Source: Microtetraspora glauca (lineage in GTDB: Bacteria; Actinomycetota; Actinomycetes; Streptomycetales; Streptomycetaceae). From it: DNA of 64,000 nt. Location: the NCBI GenBank assembly GCA_000721275.1, contig JOFO01000011.1, positions 62,001-126,000 of the forward strand, read 5' to 3'. The first letter of the stretch is position 1. Each line of letters opens with the position of its first letter. Of this stretch, positions 8,340 to 18,266 are shown one piece after another. The translations under genes were made by a program, and so were the position numbers. Under the pieces are notes generated by a model, which was given only the letters and a program-made list of their open reading frames with translations, had not been told where the DNA came from and ran no database searches.

Positions 8340-9623
8340 GTGACCGACGCCCAAGAGACCGCAGCAGACACCGCACTGCGCACCACCGGGGGCGGCCCCC
8401 CGGACGACGACGTCCCTGCGAATGGGCTTCCGATCCCGTTGCTGGAGCCCCGGGAGGGCATCCCGCCGGTCGTCGCGAGCGAGGACGCCCTCGCCGACGT
8501 GATCGCCGCCTTCGCCGCCGGCCGCGGGCCGGTCGCCGTCGACGCCGAGCGCGCCTCCGGCTACCGCTACGGCCAGCGCGCCTACCTCGTCCAGCTCCGC
8601 CGCGAGGGCGCCGGGACCGCGCTCATCGACCCGGTCGGCTGCCCCGACCTCTCCGCCCTCGGCACCGCCCTCGACGGCGCCGAGTGGATCCTGCACGCGG
8701 CCACCCAGGACCTCCCCTGCCTCCGCGACATAGGCATGCGCCCCTCCTCCCTCTTCGACACCGAGCTGGCCGGCCGGCTCGCCGGCTTCCCGCGCGTCGG
8801 CCTCGGCGCGATGGTCGAGTCCGTCCTCGGCTACGCCCTGGAGAAGGGACACTCGGCGGTCGACTGGTCCACCCGCCCGCTCCCCGAGCCCTGGCTGCGC
8901 TACGCGGCCCTCGACGTCGAGCTGCTGATCGACCTGCGCGACGCGCTGGAGAAGGAGCTGGACCGGCAGGGGAAGCTCGACTGGGCCCGCGAGGAGTTCG
9001 AGGCCATCGCCGCCGCCCCGCCCGCCCCGCCGCGCAAGGACCCCTGGCGCCGCACCTCCGGCATGCACAAGGTGCGCCGCCGCCGTCAGATGGCGGTCGT
9101 CCGCGAGCTGTGGACGGCCCGCGACCGGGTCGCCCAGCGCCGCGACGTCTCCCCCGGCAAGGTGCTGAGCGACGCGGCGATCGTCGAGGCGGCGCTGGCC
9201 GTCCCGGTGAACGTCGCCGCGCTCACCGCGCTGCCCGGCTTCGGCCACCGGATGGGCCGGCGCCAGCTGGAGCAGTGGCAGGCGGCCGTGGACCGGGCCC
9301 GCGCCCTCCCGGAGAACGAGCTCCCGCAGCCGGGCGCCCAGATCGCCGGCCCGCCCCCGCCGCGCGCCTGGGCCGACAAGGACCCGGCCGCCGCCGCCCG
9401 CCTCGCCGCCGCCCGGGCCGGTGTCACGGCCCTCGCCGAGGAGCTGCACCTCCCGCAGGAGAACCTGATCACCCCGGACACCGTCCGCCGCATCTGCTGG
9501 GAGCCCCCGGCCCCGGTCACCCCGGACACGGTCGCCGCCGCCCTCACCGCGTACGGCGCCCGCGCCTGGCAGGTGGGCCTGGTCACCCCCCTCCTGACCG
9601 AAGCCCTGACGGCCCGGGCCTGA
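8340..9623 (+). CDS. rnd: Ribonuclease D-like 3'-5' exoribonuclease
   Basis: 427 residues. RNase D trims 3' ends of tRNA precursors and other structured RNAs. The DEDDy exonuclease signature is present: Asp and Glu in AVDAERASGY (about 60-70), Asp in HAATQDLPCL (about 118-128), and the Tyr/Asp of the last motif in LRYAALDVELL (about 185-195). A helical HRDC-type region follows (RRRRQMAVVRELWTARDRVAQ ... PGFGHRMGRRQLEQWQ, about 243-320), then a C-terminal domain found in actinobacterial homologues. The GTG start lies close behind the palindromic terminator and has little Shine-Dalgarno; translation may be leaderless. Confidence 0.88.
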   Translation: MTDAQETAADTALRTTGGGPPDDDVPANGLPIPLLEPREGIPPVVASEDALADVIAAFAAGRGPVAVDAERASGYRYGQRAYLVQLRREGAGTALIDPVGCPDLSALGTALDGAEWILHAATQDLPCLRDIGMRPSSLFDTELAGRLAGFPRVGLGAMVESVLGYALEKGHSAVDWSTRPLPEPWLRYAALDVELLIDLRDALEKELDRQGKLDWAREEFEAIAAAPPAPPRKDPWRRTSGMHKVRRRRQMAVVRELWTARDRVAQRRDVSPGKVLSDAAIVEAALAVPVNVAALTALPGFGHRMGRRQLEQWQAAVDRARALPENELPQPGAQIAGPPPPRAWADKDPAAAARLAAARAGVTALAEELHLPQENLITPDTVRRICWEPPAPVTPDTVAAALTAYGARAWQVGLVTPLLTEALTARA

Positions 9624-9642
9624 ACCGGTGACCCGACCCGTA

Positions 9643-9681
9643 CCGAAGCCCTCGGCGCCTTGGCGGCGCCGGGGGCTTCGG
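9643..9681 (+). terminator. rnd terminator hairpin
   Basis: Near-perfect stem: CCGAAGCCC plus CGGCGCC pairs with GGCGCCG plus GGGCTTCGG around a short TTGGC loop, beginning 20 bases after the rnd stop codon. Confidence 0.7.
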
Positions 9682-9734
9682 CGTGTCCGGGGTGTGACCT
9701 TCGCCGCTTGGGCCTCAGGGGGTGGGCAGCTTGG

Positions 9735-9751
9735 TTACCCACAAGTAGCAT
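9735..9751 (+). promoter_or_regulatory. Promoter/operator candidate ahead of the thiolase-fadB operon
   Basis: TTAC-N6-GTAG at 9735-9748 is an imperfect inverted repeat, and TAGCAT at 9746-9751 resembles a -10 element, about 70 bases before the thiolase start. Placement fits an operator for a fatty-acid-responsive repressor, but no regulator is identified. Confidence 0.35.
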
Positions 9752-9819
9752 GGGGGAAGCAAGCGCACGCTTAGTGGTGCGCCGCAGCAGTGCCGTCCCG
9801 CACCTGGAGGAGAGCCATC

Positions 9820-11034
9820 GTGCCTCGTACCGTCAGGGACGTCGTCTTCGTCGACGGCGTCCGCACCCCGTTCGGCAAGGCGGGCCCGAAGGGCATCTAC
9901 CACGAGACCCGCGCCGACGACCTCGTCGTGAAGGCCATCCGGGAGCTGCTGCGCCGCAACCCGGCCCTCGACCCGGCGAAGATCGACGAGGTCGCGATCG
10001 CCGCGACCACCCAGATCGGCGACCAGGGCCTCACCCTCGGCCGGACCGCCGGCATCCTGGCCGGGCTGCCGCAGTCGGTGCCCGGCTACTCCATCGACCG
10101 CATGTGCGCCGGTGCGCTCACGGCCGTGACGAGCGTCGCCGGCTCCATCGCCTTCGGCGCGTACGACGCCGTCATCGCCGGCGGTGTCGAGCACATGGGC
10201 CGCCACCCCATGGGCGAGGGCGTCGACCCGAACCCGCGGTTCGTCAGCGAGAAGCTGGTCGACGAGTCCGCCCTCTTCATGGGCATGACCGCCGAGAACC
10301 TGCACGACCGCTACCCGCACATCACCAAGCGCCGCGCCGACGAGTACGCGGTGCGCTCGCAGGAGAAGGCCGCCAAGGCGTACGCCGACGGCAAGATCCA
10401 GCAGGACCTGGTGCCGATCTCGGTGCGCCGCACCGACGCCTCCACCGGCGAGACCGGCTGGGGCCTGGTCACCGCCGACGAGCCGATGCGCCCGGGCACC
10501 ACCCTGGAGTCGCTGGAGGGCCTGAAGACGCCGTTCCGCGTCCACGGCAACGTCACCGCGGGCAACGCGGCCGGCCTGAACGACGGCGCCACCGCCTCGA
10601 TCATCGCCTCCGAGGAGTTCGCCCGCGAGAACGGCCTCCCGGTCAAGATGCGCCTCGTCTCGTACGCCTTCGCCGGCGTCGAGCCGGAGGTCATGGGCTA
10701 CGGCCCGATCCCGGCCACCGAGAAGGCCCTGGCCAAGGCCGGTCTGACGATCGGCGACATCGACCTCTTCGAGATCAACGAGGCGTTCGCCGTCCAGGTC
10801 CTCGCCTTCCTCGACCACTACGGCATCGCCGACGACGACGCCCGCGTCAACCAGTACGGCGGCGCCATCGCGTTCGGCCACCCGCTGGCCTCCTCCGGCG
10901 TCCGCCTGATGACGCAGCTGGCCCGCCAGTTCGAGGAGCAGCCCGAGGTCCGCTACGGCCTCACCACCATGTGCGTCGGCTTCGGCATGGGCGCGACGGT
11001 CATCTGGGAGAACCCCCACTGGGAGGGCAAGTGA
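9820..11034 (+). CDS. fadA: Acetyl-CoA acyltransferase (thiolase), FadA-like
   Basis: 404 residues. Thiolytic cleavage of 3-ketoacyl-CoA in beta-oxidation, as the beta partner of the FadB-like protein encoded next. The nucleophilic Cys96 lies in SIDRMCAGAL; the C-terminal catalytic segments are AIAFGHPLASSGVR (His) and TTMCVGFGMGATVIWE (second Cys). NEAF in FEINEAFAVQ is the conserved oxyanion-hole motif. The start is GTG (VPRTVRDVV), with GGAGG nine bases upstream. The stop codon overlaps the fadB start as GTGA, so the two are translationally coupled. Confidence 0.93.
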   Translation: MPRTVRDVVFVDGVRTPFGKAGPKGIYHETRADDLVVKAIRELLRRNPALDPAKIDEVAIAATTQIGDQGLTLGRTAGILAGLPQSVPGYSIDRMCAGALTAVTSVAGSIAFGAYDAVIAGGVEHMGRHPMGEGVDPNPRFVSEKLVDESALFMGMTAENLHDRYPHITKRRADEYAVRSQEKAAKAYADGKIQQDLVPISVRRTDASTGETGWGLVTADEPMRPGTTLESLEGLKTPFRVHGNVTAGNAAGLNDGATASIIASEEFARENGLPVKMRLVSYAFAGVEPEVMGYGPIPATEKALAKAGLTIGDIDLFEINEAFAVQVLAFLDHYGIADDDARVNQYGGAIAFGHPLASSGVRLMTQLARQFEEQPEVRYGLTTMCVGFGMGATVIWENPHWEGK

Positions 11035-13169
11035 GCACCACCGCCGAGCTTCTGAAGGGCGCCGCCGCGCTCTTCCCGGACGAGGTCGTCACCCAGGCCC
11101 ACGTACGGCACTTCGAACTCCCGGCGAACGCCGGCCGGTTCGCGCTGATCACGCTGGACAACGGCTTCGACCACACCAAGCCGACCACCTTCGGCCCGCA
11201 GTCGCTGGCCAACCTGAACGCGGCGATCGACCAGGTCGAGGCCGAGGCCGCGAACGGTGAGATCGCCGGCGTCGGCATCACCGGCAAGCCGTTCATCTTC
11301 GCCGTCGGCGCCGACCTCAAGGGCGTCGAGCTGCTGAAGCAGCACGACGAGGCGCTCGCCATCGGCAAGGGCGGCCACGACGTCTTCAAGCGCCTCTCCG
11401 CGCTCGCCGTGCCGACCTTCGCGTACTACAACGGCGCGGCCATGGGCGGCGGCGTCGAGGTCGGCCTGCACTGCACCTACCGCACCGTGTCGAAGGCCCT
11501 CCCGGCCTTCTCGCTCCCCGAGGTCTTCCTCGGCCTGGTGCCCGGCTGGGGCGGCTGCGCGATCCTCCCGAACCTGATCGGCGCCGAGAAGGCCGTCCAG
11601 GTCATCATCGAGAACTCGCTGAACCAGAACCGCCAGCTCAAGGGCAAGCAGGTCTTCGAGCTCGGCATCGCCGACGCGATCTTCGAGGGCGCCGACTTCC
11701 TGGAGCGGTCGCTCGTCTGGACCGCCGACGTCCTCAACGGCACCGTCACCGTCGAGCGCCCGGAGATCGACCGGGGCGAGGGCTGGGACGCCGCCGTCGC
11801 CAAGGGCCGCGCGATCGCCGACTCCAAGGTGCACGGTGCCGCCCCGGCCGCCTACCGCGCCCTCGACATCATCGAGGCCGCCAAGGACGGCGACCTGCAG
11901 AAGGGCTTCGACGCCGAGGACCAGGCCCTCGCTGACCTGATCATGGGCGGCGAGCTCCGCTCCGGCATCTACGCCTTCAACCTGGTGCAGAAGCGCGGCA
12001 AGCGCCCCGCCGGCGCCCCGGACAAGAACCTGGCCCGCCCGGTCACCAAGGTCGGCGTCGTCGGCGCCGGTCTGATGGCCTCCCAGCTGGCCCTGCTCTT
12101 CCTGCGCCGCCTGGAGGTGCCGGTCGTCCTGACCGACATCGACCAGGAGCGCGTCGACAAGGGCGTGGGCTACGTCCACGGCGAGATCGAGAAGCTGCTC
12201 GGCAAGGGCCGGATCAACCAGGACAAGGCCAACCGCCTCAAGGGCCTGGTCTCCGGCGTCCTCGACAAGGCCGAGGGCTTCGCGGACGCGGACTTCATCA
12301 TCGAGGCCGTGTTCGAGGAGATGTCCGTCAAGCAGAAGGTGTTCGCGGAGGTCGAGGCGGTCGCCCCGGCGCACGCGATCCTCGCCACCAACACCTCCTC
12401 GCTGTCGGTCTCCGAGATGGCCTCGAAGCTCCAGCACCCGGAGCGTGTGGTCGGCTTCCACTTCTTCAACCCGGTCGCCGTCCTGCCGCTGCTGGAGATC
12501 GTCAAGGGCGAGCGGACCGACGACGCCTCCCTCGCCACCGCCTTCGGCGTGGCGAAGAAGCTGAAGAAGACCGCGGTCCTCACCAAGGACGCCCCGGCGT
12601 TCGTCGTGAACCGCATCCTCACCCGCTTCATGGGCGAGATCCAGAACGTCATCGACGAGGGCACCCCCGTCGAGACGGCGGAGAAGGCGGTCGAGCCGCT
12701 CGGCCTGCCGATGTCCCCGCTGGTCCTCCTGGAGCTCGTGGGCCCGGCCATCGGCCTGCACGTCTCCGAGACCCTGAACCGCGCCTTCCCGGACCGCTTC
12801 ACGGTCTCCCCCAACCTGAAGGCGGTCGTCGAGGCCGGCAAGCGCGGCTTCTACGTCTACAAGCCGGAGAACGGCTTCAAGCCGGAGCTCGACCCCGAGG
12901 TCGCCGCGCTGCTGAAGCAGGGCGACACCGTCCTCACCGAGCAGCAGGTCCGCGACCGCGTCCTCGACGCGGTGGCGCAGGAGATCGGCATCATGCTGGA
13001 GGAGGGTGTCGTCGCCGAGGCGCAGGACATCGACCTCTGCCTGATCACCGGTGCCGGCTGGCCCTTCCACCTGGGCGGCATCACGCCGTACCTGGACCGC
13101 GAGGGCGTCTCCGAGCGCGTCAACGGCAAGCGGTTCCTCCCGCAGGGCGTGGCGAGCGTCCCCGCGTGA
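11031..13169 (+). CDS. fadB: Multifunctional 3-hydroxyacyl-CoA dehydrogenase / enoyl-CoA hydratase
   Basis: 712 residues. Alpha subunit of the fatty acid oxidation complex. The N-terminal crotonase domain (about 20-290) has the oxyanion-hole segments FAVGADLKGVE and YNGAAMGGGVEVGL and the catalytic-loop region LPEVFLGLVPGWGG. The NAD-binding hydroxyacyl-CoA dehydrogenase domain starts at VGVVGAGLMASQLALL (near 345) and includes the catalytic block ERVVGFHFFNPV. The C-terminal dehydrogenase domain is duplicated (PAFVVNRILTRFMGE and DLCLITGAGWPFHLGG). The GTG start overlaps the thiolase stop by four bases. Length is normal for FadB. Confidence 0.95.
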   Translation: MSTTAELLKGAAALFPDEVVTQAHVRHFELPANAGRFALITLDNGFDHTKPTTFGPQSLANLNAAIDQVEAEAANGEIAGVGITGKPFIFAVGADLKGVELLKQHDEALAIGKGGHDVFKRLSALAVPTFAYYNGAAMGGGVEVGLHCTYRTVSKALPAFSLPEVFLGLVPGWGGCAILPNLIGAEKAVQVIIENSLNQNRQLKGKQVFELGIADAIFEGADFLERSLVWTADVLNGTVTVERPEIDRGEGWDAAVAKGRAIADSKVHGAAPAAYRALDIIEAAKDGDLQKGFDAEDQALADLIMGGELRSGIYAFNLVQKRGKRPAGAPDKNLARPVTKVGVVGAGLMASQLALLFLRRLEVPVVLTDIDQERVDKGVGYVHGEIEKLLGKGRINQDKANRLKGLVSGVLDKAEGFADADFIIEAVFEEMSVKQKVFAEVEAVAPAHAILATNTSSLSVSEMASKLQHPERVVGFHFFNPVAVLPLLEIVKGERTDDASLATAFGVAKKLKKTAVLTKDAPAFVVNRILTRFMGEIQNVIDEGTPVETAEKAVEPLGLPMSPLVLLELVGPAIGLHVSETLNRAFPDRFTVSPNLKAVVEAGKRGFYVYKPENGFKPELDPEVAALLKQGDTVLTEQQVRDRVLDAVAQEIGIMLEEGVVAEAQDIDLCLITGAGWPFHLGGITPYLDREGVSERVNGKRFLPQGVASVPA

Positions 13170-13186
13170 CCCGTGTGAGCCCGTGA

Positions 13187-13220
13187 GAAGGGGCCGGTGG
13201 CAGTCGCCACCGGCCCCTTC
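13187..13220. terminator. fadB terminator, probably bidirectional
   Basis: Fifteen-base perfect arms GAAGGGGCCGGTGGC / GCCACCGGCCCCTTC with loop AGTC, then TTCC. It lies between convergent fadB and the minus-strand gene ending at 13236. Confidence 0.85.
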
Positions 13221-13235
13221 TTCCGTACCGAAGCT

Positions 13236-14321
13236 CTACAGCCGCGTCCAGGGCGCCAGCGCCAGGCCCGGCTCCGCCTTCTGCCGGGTGACGACCACCC
13301 CGCCGTCGGCGGCCAGCGCCGCCACCGCCGCCGCGCCGCCGGCGTCGGCCGTCAGGGTCGGCGGGCCGAGCACGGGCGGGCCGGACGGGGTCCAGTGCAG
13401 GCCGGTGTCCTCCTGCTCCGTGAGGTACGCCGCCAGCGCCGCGCCGCCCTTCTCGTCGCACTGGGAGAGCAGGGTGCAGTCGTAGCCGTCGATCACGCAG
13501 CGCCCGGCGTTCAGCGGGCCGTCGCCGATCGCGTCGGCGAACGGGGTCGGCTCCAGGCCGCGGCCCGGGGACCAGGCCCGGATCTTCCCCTCGCCGTCGG
13601 CGTAGAAGAGCGTCACGTGCCCGGAGGCGCCGGTGACCGCGGCGAGGGTGCCCTGGACGACCGGGGTGGCGAGCAGCGGCTCCAGGACGGGCTTGGCGCC
13701 CTGCTCCTTCTGCACGTACCGCAGCAGCCCGCGGTCGGTGGCCGTGTACAGCTCGACGAGGCCGTCGCCGTTCACCGCGGCCACCGGATTCCGGTCGGTA
13801 CGGCCGCCCTTCAGGTCCCACCAGGGGTGCCAGCCGCCGGCGTCCTTCTGGACCCGGGCGCTCACGCCGCCGCCGCGGTTGCGGACGAAGACGTGGAGGC
13901 GGCCCTTGGCGTCCACCGCGACCGCCGGGTTGCCGTACCACTCGGCCTTGCCGTTGGCGTTGCCGACGGACTTCCACTCGACGTTGGGGCGGCCGGTCTG
14001 GAACTGGACGCTGTGCACCAGCTCGACGTGGTCCTCGCCGGCCTCCGCGCCGGTGTCGGTGGGCCGCAGGCCGATCAGGTGCACATAGCGGTCGGGGCCC
14101 TGCGCGGCGGCCAGGAAGGGCAGCAGACCGCCGCCGCCGAGGTTCTCGGGGCCGGTGAACCGGCCGTCGGCGCCCTCGGTCCAGCGGACCACCTCGCCGT
14201 CCCGGGGGACGTACACGCTGAAGCGTCCTTCGGCGCCCCGGGCCAGCCAGCCGCCGTGCATTCTGGGCGCGCGCGGGGAGCCGTGGGAGGGGTCTGCGGG
14301 GGCCTGGGGTCGGTTCACCAT
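13236..14321 (-). CDS. Hypothetical protein, probable beta-propeller (PLL/FG-GAP-like)
   Basis: 361 residues, family not firmly recognised. The sequence shows a loosely repeated pattern of about 45-50 residues with a hydrophobic strand, Asp/Gly turn and Trp or Tyr, for example GNPAVAVDAKGRLHVFVRN, NPVAAVNGDGLVELYTATDRG and GTLAAVTGASGHVTLFYAD. Such units are typical of five- to seven-bladed propellers of the PLL lectin/sialidase-like type. No signal peptide or membrane helix, so probably cytoplasmic or exported by another route. The ATG (MVNRPQAP) has no clear Shine-Dalgarno; the internal ATG at MHGGWLARG, about 20 codons later, is an alternative. It lies on the same strand as the APC permease, 117 bases downstream. 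Confidence 0.6.
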   Translation of the reverse strand: MVNRPQAPADPSHGSPRAPRMHGGWLARGAEGRFSVYVPRDGEVVRWTEGADGRFTGPENLGGGGLLPFLAAAQGPDRYVHLIGLRPTDTGAEAGEDHVELVHSVQFQTGRPNVEWKSVGNANGKAEWYGNPAVAVDAKGRLHVFVRNRGGGVSARVQKDAGGWHPWWDLKGGRTDRNPVAAVNGDGLVELYTATDRGLLRYVQKEQGAKPVLEPLLATPVVQGTLAAVTGASGHVTLFYADGEGKIRAWSPGRGLEPTPFADAIGDGPLNAGRCVIDGYDCTLLSQCDEKGGAALAAYLTEQEDTGLHWTPSGPPVLGPPTLTADAGGAAAVAALAADGGVVVTRQKAEPGLALAPWTRL

Positions 14322-14438
14322 GGGGGGATCCAGCGCTCCGGGTCGAGTGGGGTCGGGTTCCCACCGACTGTATCGGCCCGGCCCGGCCGCCCACCGCGCG
14401 CCCGCTGGTAGTCGGCCGGTGCTGCGGCGCGTACGGGG

Positions 14439-15956
14439 CTAGTACAGGGCGTCCTTGCCCTGCCGGCCCAACCGGCTGTGTCCGCGCCCGTACAGGAAGT
14501 ACACGACGACGCCGATCGCCATCCAGACCGCGAAGCGGAACCAGGTCTCGCCCGGCAGGTTGAGCATCAGCCAGAGCGAGGCGGCGATGGACACGATCGG
14601 CAGCACCGGCACCCACGGGGTGCGGAAGGCGCGGGGCAGGTCGGGGCGGGTGCGGCGGAGCACCATGACGCCGACGGCGACGATCACGAAGGCGAAGAGG
14701 GTGCCGATGTTCACCAGGGTGGCGAGTTCGTTGATGCTGGTGAAGCCGGCCACGACGGCGATGACCACGCCGAGCAGGATGGTCGGGCGGTACGGGGTCT
14801 TGAAGCGCGGGTGCGTCTTGGAGAAGAAGCGGGGCAGCAGCCCGTCGCGGCTCATCGCGAAGAAGACGCGGGTCTGGCCGAGCAGCAGGATCAGACAGAC
14901 CGTGGTGAGGCCGACGGCGGCGCCGAAGCTGATCACGCCCGCGTAGAAGGGATGGCCGGCGGCTTTGAAGGCGTCGGCGAGCGGGGCGCTGACGGACAGT
15001 TCGGTGTAGTGCTGCATGCCGGTGACGACCAGGGCGACGGCCACGTACAGCACCGTGCAGATGAGGAGCGAGCCGAGGATGCCGCGGGGCATGTCGCGCT
15101 GCGGCAGCTTGGTCTCCTCGGCGGCGGTGGCGACCACGTCGAAGCCGATGAAGGCGAAGAAGACGATGGAGGCGGCCGTGAAGATGCCCATGACGCCGAA
15201 GTTGGTGGGCTCGTACCCGAACAGCAGCTGGACCAGCGGGGAGTCCCAGTTGGAGCCGCCGCCCTCCGGGGTCACGGCCGGCGGGATGAACGGCTTGTAG
15301 TTGTCGCCGACGATGAAGAACAGGCCCGCGACGATCACGATCATGACGACGGTGACCTTGATCGCCACGACGACGGCGGTGATCCGGGCGGACAGCTTCA
15401 TGCCCAGCACGAGGATCACGGTGAGCACCAGGACCAGCAGGAAGGCCAGGATGTCGAAGGTGCCCCCGGGCGCGTCCGGGCCCTCCAGCGCGGCCGGTAG
15501 GTGCCAGCCGATGTTGTCCATCAGCGAGCGCACGTAGCCGGACCAGCCGACCGCCACCACCGCCGTGCCGAGCGCGAACTCCAGGACCAGGTCCCAGCCG
15601 ATGATCCAGGCCGGCAGCTCGCCGATGGAGGCGTACGCGAAGGTGTACGCCGATCCGGCGACCGGCACCGTCGAGGCGAACTCGGCGTAGCAGAGGGCGG
15701 CCAGGGCGCAGACGATGCCGGCCGCGACGAAGGCGAGGGCCGTGGCCGGGCCCGCGTTCTCCTTGGCGACCTTGCCGGTGAGGACGAAGATGCCGGTGCC
15801 GATGATCACACCGACGCCGAAGACTGTGAGGTCCCAGGCGGACAGGGACTTGCGGAGCGCGTGCTCCGGTTCCTCGGTGTCCCGGATGGACTGCTCGACC
15901 GTCTTGGTCCGGAACATTCCGGAGTCGGCCCGTGGGGGGCGCTGGTCCGTGCTCAC
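14439..15956 (-). CDS. APC-family amino acid permease (cationic amino acid transporter type)
   Basis: 505 residues, about 12 to 14 hydrophobic helices. The first helix carries the APC signature VFGVGVIIGTGIFVLTGK (near 40-57), with the substrate-binding GxG break, and AGPATALAF... CYAEFASTVPVAGSAYTFAY follows, as in the CAT/YfnA subgroup. The start is GTG (VSTDQRPP), with GGAGG seven bases upstream. Upstream in-frame starts exist but lack ribosome sites. The substrate is probably a basic or broad-range amino acid, by family only. It stands alone between the dxs terminator and the hypothetical propeller gene. Confidence 0.88.
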   Translation of the reverse strand: MSTDQRPPRADSGMFRTKTVEQSIRDTEEPEHALRKSLSAWDLTVFGVGVIIGTGIFVLTGKVAKENAGPATALAFVAAGIVCALAALCYAEFASTVPVAGSAYTFAYASIGELPAWIIGWDLVLEFALGTAVVAVGWSGYVRSLMDNIGWHLPAALEGPDAPGGTFDILAFLLVLVLTVILVLGMKLSARITAVVVAIKVTVVMIVIVAGLFFIVGDNYKPFIPPAVTPEGGGSNWDSPLVQLLFGYEPTNFGVMGIFTAASIVFFAFIGFDVVATAAEETKLPQRDMPRGILGSLLICTVLYVAVALVVTGMQHYTELSVSAPLADAFKAAGHPFYAGVISFGAAVGLTTVCLILLLGQTRVFFAMSRDGLLPRFFSKTHPRFKTPYRPTILLGVVIAVVAGFTSINELATLVNIGTLFAFVIVAVGVMVLRRTRPDLPRAFRTPWVPVLPIVSIAASLWLMLNLPGETWFRFAVWMAIGVVVYFLYGRGHSRLGRQGKDALY

Positions 15957-16055
15957 CGTCGTACCTCCGCGTCGTCGCTGACGTCGGGTCTCTCGTGGCC
16001 CCGCGGCCGGGGTCGGGGGGACGCTGCCCGCGGTGAAGCCAGGATGCACGCGAAA

Positions 16056-16093
16056 GGGCCGGTCGGCACCCGGGAGGGTGAGCCGACCGGCCC
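16056..16093 (-). terminator. dxs terminator hairpin
   Basis: Twelve-base perfect arms GGGCCGGTCGGC / GCCGACCGGCCC, 14-base loop, followed on the minus strand by TTT. It starts 38 bases beyond the dxs stop codon. Confidence 0.75.
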
Positions 16094-16130
16094 AATCGTC
16101 ACGTGGAGTGACGGGTCCGCCGGGGCGGGG

Positions 16131-18050
16131 TCAGTCGCGGGCGGGCTCCACGGCCTGCTCGCGGGCCTCGTACCGTCCGTCGAGACGCGAGACCAGTCCG
16201 GTGACCTGGCGCGCGATGTCGGGGGCGGTCAGTCCGATCTCGGCCATGACCTCGCCGCGGGAGGCGTGGTCGAGGAAGACCGGCGGGATGCCGAAGTCAC
16301 GCAGCGGCACGTCGACGCCCGCGTCGCGGAGCGCCTGGGCGACGGCCGAGCCGACGCCGCCGACGCGGCTGTTGTCCTCGACGGTGACGACGACGCGGTG
16401 GTCGGCGGCGAGCGGGGCCAGGGCCTCGTCGACCGGCTTGACCCAGCGGGGGTCGACCACGGTGGTGGAGATGCCCTGCCGGTCGAGGAGACCGGCGATC
16501 TCCAGGCACATCGGGGCGAGCGCGCCGACCGAGACCAGCAGGACGTCGGGCCGGTCGGTGCCGGCCTCGCGGAGCACGTCCATGCCGCCGACCCGGCGCA
16601 GGGCGGGGACGGCGGGGCCGACGGCGCCCTTGGAGAAGCGGACCACGGTGGGCGCGTCGGTGACCTCGACGGCCTCGCGGAGCTGGGCGCGGACCTGGTC
16701 GGCGTCGCGCGGGGCGGCGAGCCGCAGGCCGGGCACGACCTGGAGGATCGACATGTCCCACATGCCGTTGTGGGAGGCGCCGTCGGTGCCGGTGACGCCG
16801 GCCCGGTCGAGGACGAAGGTGACGCCGCACTTGTGCAGGGCCACGTCCATGAGGACCTGGTCGAAGGCGCGGTTGAGGAAGGTCGCGTAGACCGCGAAGA
16901 CCGGGTGGAGGCCGCCGGTGGCGAGGCCGGCGGCGGAGACCGCGCCGTGCTGCTCGGCGATGCCGACGTCGAAGACGCGCTCCGGGAACTCCTTGGCGAA
17001 GCGGTCCAGGCCGACCGGCTGGAGCATGGCGGCGGTGATCGCCACGATGTCCTCGCGCTCCTTGCCGAGCGCGACCATCTCCTCGCCGAAGACGCTCGTC
17101 CAGTCGGCGCCCGAGGTGGAGATCGGGAGGCCGGTGTCGGGGTGGATCTTGCCGACGGCGTGGAAGCGGTCGGCCTCGTCCTGGAGGGCGGGCTGGTAGC
17201 CGCGGCCCTTCTCGGTGAGGCAGTGGACGATGACCGGGCCGCCGAACCGCTTGGCGCGGGTGAGCGCGGACTCCAGGGCCTCGATGTCGTGGCCGTCGAT
17301 GGGGCCGACGTACTTCAGGCCCAGGTCCTCGAACATGCCCTGGGGGGCGATGAAGTCCTTGAGGCCCTTCTTGGCGCCGTGCAGGGTCTCGTACAGCGGC
17401 TTCCCGACGACCGGGGTGCGCTCCAGGATGTCCTTGCCGCGGGCGAGGAAGCGCTCGTAGCCGTCGGTGGTGCGCAGGGTGGCCAGGTGGTTGGCGAGGC
17501 CGCCGATGGTGGGCGCGTAGGAGCGCTCGTTGTCGTTGACGACGATGACGAGCGGGCGGTCCTTGGCGGCGGCGATGTTGTTCAGCGCCTCCCAGGCCAT
17601 GCCGCCGGTGAGGGCGCCGTCGCCGATGACGGCGACCACGTGGTCGTCCTTCTTCAGCAGCTGGTTCGCCTTGGCGAGGCCGTCGGCCCAGCCGAGGACG
17701 GTCGAGGCGTGCGAGTTCTCGATCACGTCGTGCTCGGACTCGGCCTGCGAGGGGTAGCCGGAGAGGCCGCCCTTCATCTTGAGCTTCGAGAAGTCCTGGC
17801 GGCCGGTGAGCAGCTTGTGCACGTAGCTCTGGTGGCCGGTGTCCCAGAGGACCTTGTCCTTCGGGGAGTCGAAGACGCGGTGCAGGGCGATGGTCAGTTC
17901 GACCACGCCGAGGTTGGGGCCGAGGTGTCCACCGGTCTTGGAGACGGCGTCGACGAGGAAGGTCCGGACCTCCGCGGCCAGCTGGTCCAGCTGTTCCGGG
18001 GAGAGCCGGTCCAGGTCGCGCGGTGTCCTGATACGGGTCAGCAGGGCCAC
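16131..18050 (-). CDS. dxs: 1-deoxy-D-xylulose-5-phosphate synthase
   Basis: 639 residues. Thiamine-diphosphate enzyme that condenses pyruvate and glyceraldehyde 3-phosphate, the entry step of the MEP isoprenoid pathway. TPP/Mg-binding [15 protein letters not shown] ... NDNERS (about 125-160) and [16 protein letters not shown] (near 68) are typical. The glutamate that activates TPP sits in [19 protein letters not shown] (near 345). The transketolase C-domain completes the protein. The start is GTG ([10 protein letters not shown]), with GGAGG five bases upstream; a longer in-frame reading from an ATG 26 codons earlier lacks a ribosome site. Monocistronic: hairpins lie on both sides. Confidence 0.95.
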   Translation of the reverse strand: MALLTRIRTPRDLDRLSPEQLDQLAAEVRTFLVDAVSKTGGHLGPNLGVVELTIALHRVFDSPKDKVLWDTGHQSYVHKLLTGRQDFSKLKMKGGLSGYPSQAESEHDVIENSHASTVLGWADGLAKANQLLKKDDHVVAVIGDGALTGGMAWEALNNIAAAKDRPLVIVVNDNERSYAPTIGGLANHLATLRTTDGYERFLARGKDILERTPVVGKPLYETLHGAKKGLKDFIAPQGMFEDLGLKYVGPIDGHDIEALESALTRAKRFGGPVIVHCLTEKGRGYQPALQDEADRFHAVGKIHPDTGLPISTSGADWTSVFGEEMVALGKEREDIVAITAAMLQPVGLDRFAKEFPERVFDVGIAEQHGAVSAAGLATGGLHPVFAVYATFLNRAFDQVLMDVALHKCGVTFVLDRAGVTGTDGASHNGMWDMSILQVVPGLRLAAPRDADQVRAQLREAVEVTDAPTVVRFSKGAVGPAVPALRRVGGMDVLREAGTDRPDVLLVSVGALAPMCLEIAGLLDRQGISTTVVDPRWVKPVDEALAPLAADHRVVVTVEDNSRVGGVGSAVAQALRDAGVDVPLRDFGIPPVFLDHASRGEVMAEIGLTAPDIARQVTGLVSRLDGRYEAREQAVEPARD

Positions 18051-18198
18051 CCGTGCCTCCTTGCGTTCTGAGCTGGTCGAGCTTGCCGATTTTGCCGAGT
18101 CTAATGTTCCGTCTTGGATCGTGGGCATCGGGCCGGGCGCAGCGGCGTCACCCGGACGGGGGATGTACGGCCCCCGTCACTGCTCCGGACGCGGCGGT

Positions 18199-18226
18199 GC
18201 CCGGCACCGGTTCTCCGGTGCCGGGC
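18199..18226 (-). terminator. xylFGH operon terminator
   Basis: Perfect 12-base arms GCCCGGCACCGG / CCGGTGCCGGGC with loop TTCT, 40 bases downstream of the xylH stop codon. Confidence 0.8.
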
Positions 18227-18266
18227 GAATGTGGCGCGTGCCTCACGCCCCCGTCGGGGCCGGGGG

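Noticed and set aside
10953..13070. Long minus-strand open frame opposite fadB
   Set aside because: Low-complexity Asp/Gly/Leu/Val-rich product typical of antisense reading; fadB on the plus strand is certain.
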